Source: Xanthobacter tagetidis
GTDB taxonomy: Bacteria; Pseudomonadota; Alphaproteobacteria; Rhizobiales; Xanthobacteraceae
Assembly: GCF_003667445.1 (NCBI RefSeq)
Contig: NZ_RCTF01000006.1
Span: 1-64,000 of the forward strand
DNA length: 64,000 nt
Direction: 5' to 3'
A model generated the notes under the pieces. That model did no database searches, was not told the origin of the DNA, and was given only the letters and a program-made list of their open reading frames with translations. Position numbers and translations under genes: made by a program. The first letter of the stretch is position 1. Each line of letters begins with the position of its first letter. This document shows positions 1-9,144 of this stretch, one piece after another.

Positions 1-470
1 GGGCAGCGGAACGCAGAAAACCCGCACCGCCGTCATGCTCCGGCTCGACCGGAGCATCCACGCCCCCTCCCCGCCTCCCGCCCGGCCGCCGGATGGGCCC
101 TCCGGTCAAGCCGGAGGGCGACGGCGGTGAGGGGGGCAGCGGAACGCAGAAAACCCGCACCACCGTCATGCTCCGGCTCGACCGGAGCATCCACGCCCCC
201 TCCCCGCCTCCCGCCCGGCCGCCGGATGGGCCCTCCGGTCAAGCCGGAGGGCGACGGCGGTGAGGGGGCAGCGGAACGCAGAAAACCCGCACCACGTCAT
301 GCTCCGGCTTGACCGGAGCATCCAAGCAACCTCCCCGCATCGCGCCCGGCCGCCAGATGGGCCCTCCGGTCAAGCCGGAGGGCGACGGCGGTGAGGGGGC
401 AGCGGAACGCAGAAAACCCGCACCGCCGTCATGCTCCGGCTTGACCGGAGCATCCATCGGCAGCGGATGC
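1..470. repeat. Four tandem ~132-bp repeat units with palindrome
   Basis: Four near-identical units begin with the arm ATGCTCCGG at about 38, 168, 299 and 431, a period of 131-133 bp. Each unit contains two inverted repeats. One has arms ATGCTCCGG and CCGGAGCAT around CTTGA or CTCGA. The other has arms CCCTCCGG and CCGGAGGG around TCAAG. Both are followed by GCGACGGCGGTGAGGG-like sequence. No reading frame here looks like a real protein; the apparent frames only translate the repeat. The same palindrome recurs in reverse orientation at 29220-29780. It resembles rhizobial intergenic palindromic mosaic elements, though I cannot assign a named family. Confidence 0.85.
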
Positions 471-684
471 AGGCGCAATGGGGGGAATGGGAGCGAGGCG
501 TCGGACGAAGACCCGAGACCGGGCTCGTTGGGGCTCGATCCTTCCGGACATGGCCTGAGTTGGCGCGTGGCTCGTCCACCGCCAACCTCCCACTCGCTAT
601 ATGGCAGGGGGAGGGCCTTGCAGGCAGGTTGCATCCGAGCAATTATTCCAACCCTGAATCGAACCTGCTTACCAGGGCGGCATT
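471..684. other. Transition region between repeats and AT-rich cassette
   Basis: GC-rich sequence with no convincing gene. Base composition falls towards AT near 640-680, just before the first cassette gene, so a junction of foreign DNA may lie here. No tRNA, integrase or obvious direct repeat marks it. Confidence 0.4.
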
Positions 685-1605
685 ATGGTCAGCGCAATTG
701 GGCTCAGAGTTTATAAGATCGGGGCTCATCCCCGCAGGGACGCTACTCCATTGCCTCTAGTCGATAAAAAGTCGGGCATCGACGTCCCATCATACATAGC
801 CTCTTTCGTTAATCAAAACAAAACACAAAACAAGAAAGACTCAGCCGAACGAAGCTGGTATTTCGAAAAGATGGAGGAAACTAAGCCGGGATGCTGCCGG
901 GGATATATACATTATGGGACCTTTGGGTTTGAAAGCAATTTTGTTGATGGAAAAACAAAAGCCAAAAAATACAAAAGATCTGTAACCGATGTAGAAGAAA
1001 TACCACTTTATTTTGAGTTTTGGACCTCTAACGACAATCGAACCGCGCTTGCAGCCTTCCAATCTTTTCAGGGGCGTTCTTGTATAAATATTTTATTTTC
1101 TGATATACAGGAAGATTTCGAAAAGAAAACTAATAATATACTCACGTTCAAAAAACTACTTCCTAGTGACTCGAGGGGATCTGTATACAATACAGCTCCT
1201 GTCAAAAATATAAAACTTATAAAAAGAAATGCTGGAAACGATATTACTGATACATACATAGAGACAGACGGAACGAGTCTTGTCGATTTTGAGATTTCAA
1301 TATCAGCAAAAAGAAAAAGTAGCCTCGGTGCTCTATCAGACGTCTATTCTCGCTTTAAGAAATCTGAAGAAAGTGCGCTTATTTATGATGGCGTTGAATT
1401 TTCAGAGGCATACGCCGAAGTCAGAGTCGGAAATAAATTGAGAAAGATTGGATTATTTGGCGCCCATGGCGATGCAGGAGTTATTGACTTAACAGGACAG
1501 GTAAAAAGGGGGATAAATGGCCACCCAACATTTGATTCAATGAAAAATGAAACAAAATCAATCCTCGACTCCATATATAAATCAATTTATGGAGCTAAAC
1601 GATGA
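685..1605 (+). CDS. Hypothetical protein of AT-rich two-gene cassette
   Basis: A 306-residue protein with no signal peptide, no membrane segment and no motif I can assign. It has a mixed alpha/beta, Lys- and Ser-rich composition. A hydrophobic, Phe-rich stretch around residues 75-140 contains the segments GYIHYGTFGFES and ALAAFQSFQGRSC. The C-terminal part includes GLFGAHGDAGVIDL. The coding sequence is far richer in AT than the ~70 percent GC surroundings and uses many A/T-ending codons, so recent transfer is likely. The start is uncertain: ATG at 685 has a weak AGGG upstream, and a later start is possible. The stop overlaps the next ATG in an ATGA tetranucleotide, so the two genes are probably translationally coupled. 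Role unknown; a soluble sensor or effector of a defence pair is only inference. Confidence 0.75.
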   Translation: MVSAIGLRVYKIGAHPRRDATPLPLVDKKSGIDVPSYIASFVNQNKTQNKKDSAERSWYFEKMEETKPGCCRGYIHYGTFGFESNFVDGKTKAKKYKRSVTDVEEIPLYFEFWTSNDNRTALAAFQSFQGRSCINILFSDIQEDFEKKTNNILTFKKLLPSDSRGSVYNTAPVKNIKLIKRNAGNDITDTYIETDGTSLVDFEISISAKRKSSLGALSDVYSRFKKSEESALIYDGVEFSEAYAEVRVGNKLRKIGLFGAHGDAGVIDLTGQVKRGINGHPTFDSMKNETKSILDSIYKSIYGAKR

Positions 1606-2126
1606 AAATAAATATATACATTATATTTAGAGATCATATAAATACATTTTATGATTATGAATCAAATAGTAAAAGTTTGTTTGATTTTGTACTATTTTAT
1701 GGACTTCCTATAGTATTATCACTTTTATCTTTTTATTTCTCGATCACAATGAAGTCCGATTATTATAATCTATCTATAACATTTTATGGAATATTTTTAG
1801 CTCTTTTGCTAAATATACAAGTAGCGATATTTTCCATTTATCAACGTGAATGGAGGCGCGAAGAAAGTGATAGAGATGAAGAGCGGGTGCGCGAGAAACG
1901 AGAAAATAAAAGAATCATACTGACTGAACTGAATTCCAATATATCTTATATGACAGCCCTAAGCTGCATCGCATTGGCCGCATTCTTAGTATTTTATGCT
2001 TTGGAAATTAATAATAGTATAACCGCAGCAATTTCGATATTTTTTTACAGTCATTTTATACTAACATTCTTGATGGTAATAAAAAGATCGCATGCGCTTT
2101 TTTCGCATGAGTATAAGGTTGATTGA
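1602..2126 (+). CDS. Four-helix membrane protein of AT-rich cassette
   Basis: A 174-residue very AT-rich gene coupled to the preceding one by a 4-base overlap. Hydrophobic segments are visible at about residues 29-48, 57-80, 114-134 and 139-160. They form two hairpins separated by a strongly charged stretch (about 82-108, rich in Arg, Glu and Asp) likely to be a cytoplasmic helix or coiled coil. No family is recognised. A small 2+2 helix membrane protein next to a soluble partner resembles the effector layout of several abortive-infection systems, but that is analogy only. The gene ends 168 bp before the hupS sigma-54 promoter, in a region whose composition returns to GC-rich. Confidence 0.75.
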   Translation: MKINIYIIFRDHINTFYDYESNSKSLFDFVLFYGLPIVLSLLSFYFSITMKSDYYNLSITFYGIFLALLLNIQVAIFSIYQREWRREESDRDEERVREKRENKRIILTELNSNISYMTALSCIALAAFLVFYALEINNSITAAISIFFYSHFILTFLMVIKRSHALFSHEYKVD

Positions 2127-2294
2127 TTTTTCGGAATCGAACGCTGATCGGTTGTTGGCTGCCTTCGATTCTCACCAACATGGACCACGTCCCGGCAACC
2201 CCCTTTCCACCTCCCCCCCAAACCGCTCACCCCCCATCCACCCCCGCCGCAGCGCACAACCCCCAACCCCCTGAAATCCCACACCCTCCCTCTC

Positions 2295-2310
2295 TGGCAC
2301 ACCCCTTGCT
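2295..2310 (+). promoter_or_regulatory. Sigma-54 (-24/-12) promoter of hupSLC
   Basis: TGGCAC-ACCCC-TTGCT fits the RpoN consensus TGGCAC-N5-TTGCW exactly, with GG and GC at the proper 10-bp spacing. It lies 69 bp upstream of the hupS ATG. Sigma-54 control of uptake hydrogenase by an NtrC-family activator (HupR/HoxA) is well known in alphaproteobacteria, and a hupR gene is present at 25139. I did not find a clear TTG-N5-CAA HupR site upstream. Confidence 0.85.
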
Positions 2311-2378
2311 GAAACGGTTCCAATCCCCCGGCCTCGACGCCGGCGGGGAGGACAAGTCAGCCAAGGGGGGACGCCTTT

Positions 2379-3494
2379 ATGGCCCTCGAGACGTTCTATG
2401 AGGTCATGCGGCGGCAGGGCATCACGCGCCGTTCGTTCCTGAAATACTGCTCGCTCACGGCGGCGGCCCTCGGCCTCGGGCCGGAGTTCGCGCCGCAGAT
2501 CGCCATGGCCATGGAGACCAAGCCGCGCACCCCGGTGCTGTGGCTGCATGGGCTGGAATGCACCTGCTGCTCGGAGAGCTTCATCCGCTCCGCCCATCCT
2601 CTGGTGAAGGATGTGGTGCTCTCCATGATCTCGCTCGACTATGACGACACCCTCATGGCCTCCGCCGGCCATCAGGCGGAAGCGATCCTCGACGAGGTGA
2701 TGACCAAGTACAAGGGCAACTACATCCTCGCGGTGGAGGGCAACCCGCCGCTGAACGAGGATGGCATGTATTGCATCATCGGCGGCAAGCCGTTCGTCGA
2801 CCAGCTGAAGAAGGTGGCCAAGGACGCCAAGGCCATCATCTCCTGGGGCTCCTGCGCCTCCTATGGCTGCGTGCAGGCGGCGCGGCCGAACCCGACGCGC
2901 GCCACCCCGGTGCACGAGGTGATCTTCGACAAGCCGATCATCAAGGTGCCGGGCTGCCCGCCCATCGCCGAGGTGATGACCGGCGTCATCACCTACATGC
3001 TCACCTTCGGCCAGTTGCCCGCGCTCGACCGCCAGGGCCGGCCGCTGATGTTCTATTCCCAGCGCATCCACGACAAGTGCTACCGCCGGCCGCACTTCGA
3101 CGCCGGCCAGTATGTGGAGCACTTCGACGACGAGGGCGCGCGCAAGGGCTACTGCCTCTACAAGGTCGGCTGCAAGGGCCCCACCACCTACAACGCCTGC
3201 TCCACGGTGCGTTGGAACGACGGCGTCTCCTTCCCCATCCAGGCCGGCCACGGCTGCATCGGCTGCTCGGAAGACGGCTTCTGGGACAAGGGCTCGTGGT
3301 ACGCGCGCCTCGCCGACCTCAAGGGCTCGGGCTTCGGCGTGGAAGCCAATGCCGACCAGGTGGGCCTGGTGGCCGCCGGCGTCGTGGGCGCGGGCGTCGC
3401 GGCGCATGCCGCGATCTCCGCCCTCAAGCGCGCGCAACACAAGAACACGGACAACGGCACGGACAACGGCGCCGGTAAGGGAGGCGAGCAGTGA
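2379..3494 (+). CDS. hupS: Uptake [NiFe]-hydrogenase small subunit HupS
   Basis: Small subunit (371 residues) of a membrane-bound H2-uptake hydrogenase. It carries the three Fe-S clusters that pass electrons from the active site in HupL to cytochrome b HupC. The N-terminus has a twin-arginine signal (TRRSFLK, Arg17-Arg18), which exports the folded heterodimer to the periplasm. Cluster ligands are visible: ECTCCSE near residue 61, [15 protein letters not shown], and a Cys-rich region including VGCKGP, TYNAC and [10 protein letters not shown] hydrophobic C-terminal helix (about 325-346) anchors it. ATG has AAGGGGGG eight bases upstream. The stop overlaps the hupL GTG start (GTGA). Gene order and the group 1-type Tat/anchor layout make the identification firm. 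Confidence 0.97.
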   Translation: MALETFYEVMRRQGITRRSFLKYCSLTAAALGLGPEFAPQIAMAMETKPRTPVLWLHGLECTCCSESFIRSAHPLVKDVVLSMISLDYDDTLMASAGHQAEAILDEVMTKYKGNYILAVEGNPPLNEDGMYCIIGGKPFVDQLKKVAKDAKAIISWGSCASYGCVQAARPNPTRATPVHEVIFDKPIIKVPGCPPIAEVMTGVITYMLTFGQLPALDRQGRPLMFYSQRIHDKCYRRPHFDAGQYVEHFDDEGARKGYCLYKVGCKGPTTYNACSTVRWNDGVSFPIQAGHGCIGCSEDGFWDKGSWYARLADLKGSGFGVEANADQVGLVAAGVVGAGVAAHAAISALKRAQHKNTDNGTDNGAGKGGEQ

Positions 3495-5305
3495 CCATCC
3501 AGACGCCGAACGGCTTTTCCCTCGACACCTCCGGCAAGCGCATCGTCGTCGATCCGGTCACCCGCATCGAAGGCCACATGCGCTGCGAGGTGAACGTGGA
3601 CGCCAACAACGTCATCCGCAACGCGGTCTCCACCGGCACCATGTGGCGCGGGCTGGAGGTGATCCTCAAGGGCCGTGACCCGCGCGACGCCTGGGCGTTC
3701 GTGGAGCGCATCTGCGGCGTGTGCACCGGCTGTCATGCGCTGACCTCCGTGCGCGCGGTGGAAGACGCGCTCGCCATCAAGATCCCGAACAACGCCTTCC
3801 TGATCCGCGAGATCATGGCCAAGGTGCTGCAGTGGCACGACCATGTGGTCCACTTCTATCACTTGCACGCGCTCGACTGGGTGAACCCGGTGAATGCGCT
3901 GAAGGCGGACCCGAAGGCCACCAGCGTTCTCCAGCAGTCCATCTCGGCCCATCCCATGTCGTCGCCGGGCTATTTCCGCGACGTGCAGAATAGGCTGAAG
4001 AAGTTCGTGGAGAGCGGCCAGCTCGGCATCTTCAAGAACGGCTATTGGGACAACCCGGCCTATCTGCTGCCGCCGGAAGCCGACCTCCTCGCGGTGACGC
4101 ACTATCTGGAGGCGCTCGACTTCCAGAAGGAGATCGTAAAGGTCCACACCATCTTCGGCGGTAAGAATCCGCATCCGAACTATCTGGTGGGCGGCGTGCC
4201 CTGCGCCATCAACATGAACGGCGACATGGCCGCCGGCGCCCCGCTCAACATGGAGCGGCTGAACTTCGTGAAGCTGAAGCTTCAGGAAGCCTTCGAGTTC
4301 TCCAAGAACGTCTATGTGCCTGACGTGATCGCCATCGCCTCTTTCTATAAGGGGTGGCTCTATGGCGGCGGCATTTCCGGCCAGAACGTCATGGACTATG
4401 GCGACTACGAAGCCATCCAGGGCCAGAAGAAGAGCGAGCGCCTGCCCGGCGGCGTGATCCTCAACGGCAAGTGGGACGAGGTGCACCCCATCGACCCGCG
4501 CGACCCGGCGCAGGTGCAGGAGTTCGTGGCGCACTCCTGGTACACCTACGGCGAGGGCAACAACGACAAGGGCCTGCACCCGTGGGACGGCGTCACCGAC
4601 CCGCAGTACAAGCTCGGCCCCGCCGCCAAGGGCACCCGCACCAATATCGAGGCGGTGGACGAGAACGCCAAGTATTCCTGGATCAAGGCGCCGCGCTGGA
4701 AGGGCAATGCGGTGGAGGTGGGCCCGCTCGCCCGCTACATCCTCGCTTATGCCCAGGGCGTCGATTATGTGAAGGGGCAGGTGGACGAGGCGCTCGGCAC
4801 GTTCAACACGCTGGCCGGCACGAACCTGACGCCCAAGCAGGCGCTGCCGACCACCATCGGCCGCACGCTCGCCCGGGCGCTGGAGGCGCATTATTGCGCC
4901 AAGATGATGCTGGACGATTTCGACCACCTCATCGCCAACATCAAGGCCGGCGACACCTCCACCGCCAACATGGAGAAATGGGACCCCGCCACCTGGCCGA
5001 AGGAGGCCAAGGGCGTCGGCACCGTGGCCGCGCCGCGCGGCGGTCTCGGCCACTGGATCAAGATCAAGGACGGGCGGATCGAGAACTACCAGTGCGTGGT
5101 GCCCACCACCTGGAACGGCGGGCCGCGCGATCCCAAGGGCAATATCGGCGCGTTCGAGGCCTCCCTCATGAACACGCCCATGCAGCGCCCCGAGGAGCCG
5201 GTGGAGATCCTGCGCACCCTCCACTCCTTCGACCCGTGCCTCGCCTGCTCCACCCACGTCATGTCCCCAGAGGGCGAGGAACTCGCCCGCGTCACCGTGC
5301 GCTAG
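3491..5305 (+). CDS. hupL: Uptake [NiFe]-hydrogenase large subunit HupL
   Basis: Large subunit (604 residues) holding the Ni-Fe(CN)2CO active site that splits H2. The N-terminal L1 motif is [10 protein letters not shown] (Cys75, Cys78). The C-terminal L2 motif is DPCLACSTH (Cys583, Cys586), followed by exactly 15 residues beginning VMSPEGEE. That tail is the peptide removed after His589 by the HupD protease once nickel is inserted. There is no signal peptide, as expected, because the protein is co-exported with HupS. Translation starts at GTG overlapping the hupS stop, so synthesis is coupled. The next gene, hupC, follows after 10 bases with its own GGGAGG. Confidence 0.97.
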   Translation: MTIQTPNGFSLDTSGKRIVVDPVTRIEGHMRCEVNVDANNVIRNAVSTGTMWRGLEVILKGRDPRDAWAFVERICGVCTGCHALTSVRAVEDALAIKIPNNAFLIREIMAKVLQWHDHVVHFYHLHALDWVNPVNALKADPKATSVLQQSISAHPMSSPGYFRDVQNRLKKFVESGQLGIFKNGYWDNPAYLLPPEADLLAVTHYLEALDFQKEIVKVHTIFGGKNPHPNYLVGGVPCAINMNGDMAAGAPLNMERLNFVKLKLQEAFEFSKNVYVPDVIAIASFYKGWLYGGGISGQNVMDYGDYEAIQGQKKSERLPGGVILNGKWDEVHPIDPRDPAQVQEFVAHSWYTYGEGNNDKGLHPWDGVTDPQYKLGPAAKGTRTNIEAVDENAKYSWIKAPRWKGNAVEVGPLARYILAYAQGVDYVKGQVDEALGTFNTLAGTNLTPKQALPTTIGRTLARALEAHYCAKMMLDDFDHLIANIKAGDTSTANMEKWDPATWPKEAKGVGTVAAPRGGLGHWIKIKDGRIENYQCVVPTTWNGGPRDPKGNIGAFEASLMNTPMQRPEEPVEILRTLHSFDPCLACSTHVMSPEGEELARVTVR

Positions 5306-5315
5306 GGAGGCGAAA

Positions 5316-6080
5316 ATGACCGACGCCTCCCTCCCCGCCGCGCCCGCGGCCCCCGCCCGCCCGAAGCCCGGCGCCGATGCCGTCGCCAAGGCCGCGGCAG
5401 GCGGGCGCAAGCTCACCACCGTCTATGTCTACGAGGCGCCGGTGCGCCTGTGGCACTGGGTGAACGCGCTCTCTATCGTCGTGCTGTGCGTCACCGGCTA
5501 CTTCATCGGATCGCCGTTCCCGACGCTGTCGGGCGAAGCGAGCGCGCACTATCTGATGGGCACCATCCGGTTCGTGCACTTCTCGGCGGGCTACATCCTC
5601 GCGGTCGCCTTCTTGGGGCGTATCGCGTGGGCGTTCATGGGCAACCAGTGGTCGCGCGAGCTGTTCACCTTCCGCTTCTGGCGCAAGGACTTCTGGCGCG
5701 GCTGCTTCACCGAGATCCAGTGGTATGCGTTCCTGAAGCCCCGGCCGCTGAAGTTCGTGGGCCACAACCCGCTGGCCCAGTTCTTCATGTTCTGGGTCAT
5801 GGTGGTGGGCCTCGCCTTCATGATCGTCACCGGCTTCGCCCTCTATTCGGAGGGCGCCGGGCCGGGCTCGTGGCAGGACGTGATGTTCGGCTGGGTGATC
5901 CCGCTGCTCGGCGGCTCCATGCAGGTGCACACGCTGCATCACCTCGGCATGTGGGCGATCATCCTGTTCGTCATCATCCACGTCTATTCGGTGATCCGCG
6001 AGGACATCATGTCGCGCCAGTCCATGGTCTCGGCCATGACCTCGGGCTACCGTTCCTTCAAGGACGACGATCCGGAATGA
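5316..6080 (+). CDS. hupC: Ni/Fe-hydrogenase b-type cytochrome HupC
   Basis: Membrane cytochrome b (254 residues) that accepts electrons from HupS and passes them to the quinone pool. After an Ala/Pro-rich N-terminal stretch of about 30 residues come four predicted transmembrane helices. Candidate haem ligands include His47 (RLWHWVNA), His88 (RFVHFS), His208 (LHHLGMW) and His222 (IIHVYS), matching the HyaC/HupC family pattern. GGGAGG precedes the ATG. A strong hairpin follows the stop, so the transcription unit hupSLC ends here. This is unusual, because hupD normally follows; here it lies 13 kb away. Confidence 0.95.
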   Translation: MTDASLPAAPAAPARPKPGADAVAKAAAGGRKLTTVYVYEAPVRLWHWVNALSIVVLCVTGYFIGSPFPTLSGEASAHYLMGTIRFVHFSAGYILAVAFLGRIAWAFMGNQWSRELFTFRFWRKDFWRGCFTEIQWYAFLKPRPLKFVGHNPLAQFFMFWVMVVGLAFMIVTGFALYSEGAGPGSWQDVMFGWVIPLLGGSMQVHTLHHLGMWAIILFVIIHVYSVIREDIMSRQSMVSAMTSGYRSFKDDDPE

Positions 6081-6086
6081 GCAGTC

Positions 6087-6123
6087 GACCGGCCGGGCGT
6101 CAGGGCGCCCGGCCGGTCGTTTG
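6087..6123 (+). terminator. Rho-independent-like terminator after hupC
   Basis: A perfect 13-bp GC-rich stem (arms GACCGGCCGGGCG and CGCCCGGCCGGTC, 6087-6099 and 6106-6118) with a 6-base loop starts 7 bases after the hupC stop and is followed by GTTTG. It sits between two convergent genes and could act in both directions, though the T-tract is short. Confidence 0.7.
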
Positions 6124-6125
6124 CC

Positions 6126-6830
6126 TCAGGCGGCGCGGGGCGCCAAGGCGGGGCGCCCGGTCTCTGCGGCGAGGCGCCGGGCGAGCGCCACGAACTCGAT
6201 CGCCGCGCACAGCATCAGGCCGTAGCCGAACAGCTCCAGGCACTCCTCGCTCATGTCCTTGATGGGGCGCAGATAGTCGTCCTGCATCACGGCCTGCCAG
6301 AAGCGGCCCATGCCGAACAGGCGGGAGAACACATAGGTCGTCAGCAGCGAGCCGACGAACAGGCCGAACGCCGTGCTCTCGGTGAACGCCTTCTGCTCGG
6401 CGAGGAAGGCCGCGCGGTGCCTGAAGGTGTAGAACAGGCCCGCGGCGATCACCGGCGTGACGGCGATCTGCCAGCCCTCCTCATGCAGCATGTCGAGCCA
6501 GATGTCGTTCTCGCGGATCAGCGAGGCGGCGACGAAGGTGGCGAGCAGCCAGGCCGAGCGTGTGAGCGCGGAAATCCTGAGCGCGCAGGAAACGAAGATC
6601 GCGGTGATGACGAAGAGGGTGACCGACTGGGCGATCTCCACCAGCGACGTCTCGCCGAACGTGCCGGTGGTCACGGCATCCACATACATGAGCAGGAACA
6701 GGAAGGCGGTGATGCCGGCATAGAGCGCGACGCGCAGAATGCCGCGCACGAACGGCTGGTAGTCCTCGGGCAATGGGGAATCTCCGGGCTGATTGCGCAG
6801 CGGCCCGACCGCCGCGCCAATGCCCGACAC
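6126..6830 (-). CDS. Conserved membrane protein, six predicted helices
   Basis: A 234-residue integral membrane protein, convergent with hupC. Hydrophobic stretches are seen near residues 29-53, 63-88, 92-105, 118-136, 156-172 and 199-218, with short charged loops. I recognise no catalytic motif and no family with confidence. It is the first gene of the block separating hupSLC from hupD. Codon use is the same GC-rich type as its neighbours, so the sequence gives no sign of recent transfer. The ATG at 6830 is chosen because the first ~25 residues are polar and lead directly into helix 1; starts further in are possible. Confidence 0.7.
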   Translation of the reverse strand: MSGIGAAVGPLRNQPGDSPLPEDYQPFVRGILRVALYAGITAFLFLLMYVDAVTTGTFGETSLVEIAQSVTLFVITAIFVSCALRISALTRSAWLLATFVAASLIRENDIWLDMLHEEGWQIAVTPVIAAGLFYTFRHRAAFLAEQKAFTESTAFGLFVGSLLTTYVFSRLFGMGRFWQAVMQDDYLRPIKDMSEECLELFGYGLMLCAAIEFVALARRLAAETGRPALAPRAA

Positions 6831-7065
6831 CCCGCCCCCGGAGCCGTCGCCATACTGTCATAATTAGCGAACGCAGGCCATACCGCGTCGCGCCGTCCGG
6901 GCTGCCCCGGCGCGCGACGACCGCGCCGCAGCTTGAAACGCGAGGCCCCGCGGGCCTGCGCCATGCCGCAGCGGGCGCGTCGCCGCGCCCGCTTCCCCGT
7001 CTCACCGCGGCCCAGGAAAGGCTCCCTCTTCCGGGGCCCGCATCCGGCCGGCGACCGGCGGCCCG

Positions 7066-8205
7066 TCAGAGCGAGGCGCGCAGCATGGCCTCGTAGTCGG
7101 CGGGGCTGGCCTCGCGCGGATTGGTCTTGTGGGTGTGGTCGGCGAGCGCGCGCTCGATGATCTGCGGGAACATCTCGGCGCCGACGCCGATGGCGGCGAG
7201 GCCCTCCGGCAGGCCGATGCGCCGGTTGAGCGCACGCACCGCGTCGGGCAGCGACGCCGGGTCGGCGACGCCGATGGCGCCGGCGATGCGGGCCATGCGG
7301 TTCTCCGCCTTCACGCTCGGCGCCTCGGCGTTGAACGCCAGCACCACCGGAAGCAGGATGGCGTTGAGCGTGCCGTGATGGGTGCGCGGATCGAGCCCGC
7401 CGATGGCGTGGCTGAGGCTGTGGACGCAGCCGAGCCCCTTCTGGAACGCCATCGCCCCCTGCATGGAGGCCGCCAGCATGTGCTTGCGCGCCTCGCGGTC
7501 GGCGCCGTTCTTCACCGCCGTCTCGATATGCGCCCAGCCGCGGGCGAGGCCGTCGAGCGCGATGCCGTCGGCCGGCGGGTTGAAGGCGGAGGCGAGGAAG
7601 GTCTCGATGCAGTGCGAGATGGCGTCCATGCCGGTGGCGGCGGTGAGGCGCGGCGGCAGGCCGAGGGTCAGCTCGGGGTCGCAGATGGCGAGCTTCGGCA
7701 CCAGATACGGCGAGAGGAAGCCGAGCTTGCGCCCGTCATCGACGATGATGATGGCGCCGCGCCCCACCTCGCTGCCAGTGCCGGCGGTGGTGGGGATGGC
7801 GATCAGCGGCGCCACAGCGGGCGTGATTCGCGCGACGCCGCCCTCGATGGCGGTGTAGGGCAGCAGATCCCCGGCGTGCGTGGCGAGCAGGGCGACGCCC
7901 TTGGCGAGGTCGATGGGCGAGCCGCCGCCGATGGCGATGATGCCGTCGCAGCCGCCGTCCTTGTAGGCCGCGACGCCGGCGCGGACCGCCGCCTCGGTGG
8001 GGTTGGGCGGGGTGGCGTCGAACACCTTCAGCGCGGAGGGCTCGGGAAACAGCAGCGCGAGACGGTCCACGAGGCCGGCGGCGCGCACGCCCGCATCGGT
8101 GACGATGAGCGGCCGCGTGATGCCGAGCCGCGCGCATTCCTGCGGCGCCAGCGCCAGCGCGCCGAAATCGAATTGCACGGTGGTGATGTAGTTGATGATC
8201 GCCAT
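7066..8205 (-). CDS. Iron-containing alcohol dehydrogenase
   Basis: A 379-residue group III (Fe-dependent) alcohol dehydrogenase. The nucleotide-binding motif GGGSPIDLAKG and the family signatures PTTAGTGSE and GLGCVHSLSHAIGG are present. Metal ligands are expected in the MDAISHCIE and CVHSLSH segments and at the following DPRTHHG. Substrates in this family vary (4-hydroxybutyrate, maleylacetate, lactaldehyde), and the sequence does not decide. The start at 8205 is chosen over an in-frame upstream ATG because AGGGGAGA lies just upstream and homology-like sequence begins there. The 157-bp gap behind the GntR gene holds a TTGTATGCAA palindrome, so the gene is probably under that regulator. Confidence 0.9.
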   Translation of the reverse strand: MAIINYITTVQFDFGALALAPQECARLGITRPLIVTDAGVRAAGLVDRLALLFPEPSALKVFDATPPNPTEAAVRAGVAAYKDGGCDGIIAIGGGSPIDLAKGVALLATHAGDLLPYTAIEGGVARITPAVAPLIAIPTTAGTGSEVGRGAIIIVDDGRKLGFLSPYLVPKLAICDPELTLGLPPRLTAATGMDAISHCIETFLASAFNPPADGIALDGLARGWAHIETAVKNGADREARKHMLAASMQGAMAFQKGLGCVHSLSHAIGGLDPRTHHGTLNAILLPVVLAFNAEAPSVKAENRMARIAGAIGVADPASLPDAVRALNRRIGLPEGLAAIGVGAEMFPQIIERALADHTHKTNPREASPADYEAMLRASL

Positions 8206-8336
8206 GGGCACGTCTCCCCTAATCCTGGTCTTGCCGGCGCGCGAGCCGCTGCCGTCGGACGGCGGGCGAGGCGATCGGAAGGATGGCGCCCGCGCGTTCC
8301 GCGCCCTGGTACCGGCAGGGATAGCAGCACCCCATT

Positions 8337-8346
8337 TTGTATGCAA
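8337..8346. promoter_or_regulatory. GntR-type operator candidate 1 (TTGTATGCAA)
   Basis: TTGTATGCAA is a near-perfect palindrome of the TTG(C/T)AT(A/G)CAA type in the gap between the GntR gene and the Fe-alcohol dehydrogenase, 132 bp before the latter's start. Three more copies occur at 9160, 11364 and 11519, all intergenic. Confidence 0.6.
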
Positions 8347-8362
8347 TGCGGTCGGCAACGCC

Positions 8363-9061
8363 CTAGCCGAGGTCGGGCGGAGGGGGCATGCCCAGCACCG
8401 CGAGGCCGTTCAGATAGTGCTGGCTCATGACCTCCGACAACGCCGCGCCGTCGCGCGCGGCGAGGGCGTCCACCATGGCCTGGTGCTCGGCCACGGCCGA
8501 CTTCCATCGCTCGGGATAGAGCTTGGTCATGGAGCGGGCGCGGTCCACCTGGGGCGCCAGGATGTCCCAAAGTTCGAGCAGCGAGGCATTGCGGGCCGCG
8601 CTGACGATGGTGCGATGGATGCGGCGGTTGAGGTCCAGATAATTGGTGAAATCGTTCTCGAAATAGAACGATATCATGCGGTAGTGCATGGCGTGGATCT
8701 CGCGCACCTCGGCTTCGCTGGCGCGGGCGCAGGCGAGGCGCCCGCCCAGCGCCTCCAGATGGCCGATGGTCTCCAGCAGGTCCCGCGTCTCGTCCACGTC
8801 GATCTCGGTGACGACCGCGCTGCGGTTGGGCGAGAGCCGGACCAGCCCCTCGCTCGCGAGCGTGCGGATCGCCTCGCGCAGGGGCGTGCGGGAAATCCCG
8901 AGTTCGGAGCACAGATCCTTTTCCCGCAGCGGCGCACCGGGGGGAAGCCGGCTCGACACGATCATGCCGCGCAGCGCCTCCACGGCGGCGCTGTGAAGCT
9001 GGCCGCGCCTTCTGCCGCCTGCCGGCGCCTCCGCACCGGGCGCGCTCGCCTCGTCCAACAT
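8363..9061 (-). CDS. GntR-family regulator, FadR/FCD subfamily
   Basis: A 232-residue transcription factor. A winged helix-turn-helix occupies about residues 25-90 (signature LREKDLCSELGISRTPLREAIRTLASEGLV). An all-helical FCD ligand-binding domain follows, with His residues (HRTIV, EHQAMVDAL, SQHYLNG) suited to bind metal and a carboxylate effector. GAGGAGG precedes the ATG. It is divergent from the CoA-transferase operon, upstream of the Fe-alcohol dehydrogenase, and flanked on both sides by the palindrome TTGTATGCAA. The simplest reading is a local regulator of the ADH, CoA-transferase/hydratase and Tct genes. The effector is unknown. Confidence 0.9.
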   Translation of the reverse strand: MLDEASAPGAEAPAGGRRRGQLHSAAVEALRGMIVSSRLPPGAPLREKDLCSELGISRTPLREAIRTLASEGLVRLSPNRSAVVTEIDVDETRDLLETIGHLEALGGRLACARASEAEVREIHAMHYRMISFYFENDFTNYLDLNRRIHRTIVSAARNASLLELWDILAPQVDRARSMTKLYPERWKSAVAEHQAMVDALAARDGAALSEVMSQHYLNGLAVLGMPPPPDLG

Positions 9062-9144
9062 GCCGCCTCCTCGCTGCGGCCTAGTTAAGCACGCGACAGG
9101 CCGCTGGCAACACGGGGCCGGGCGCGCGCCGGCGCGGTCCGGCC

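Noticed and set aside
1..470. CRISPR-like array because of regular repeats
   Set aside because: Unit length is about 132 bp, the whole unit is repeated with no unique spacers of even length, and no cas genes are present.
685..2126. Identification of the AT-rich pair as the Kiwa defence system
   Set aside because: Kiwa also pairs a four-helix membrane protein with a ~300-residue soluble protein, but the gene order is reversed here and I see no specific sequence motif to support it.
3188..5419. Long open frame antisense to hupL (about 740 codons)
   Set aside because: High-GC antisense shadow of hupS/hupL: low-complexity His/Val/Arg/Ala composition, no ribosome-binding site, no family resemblance.
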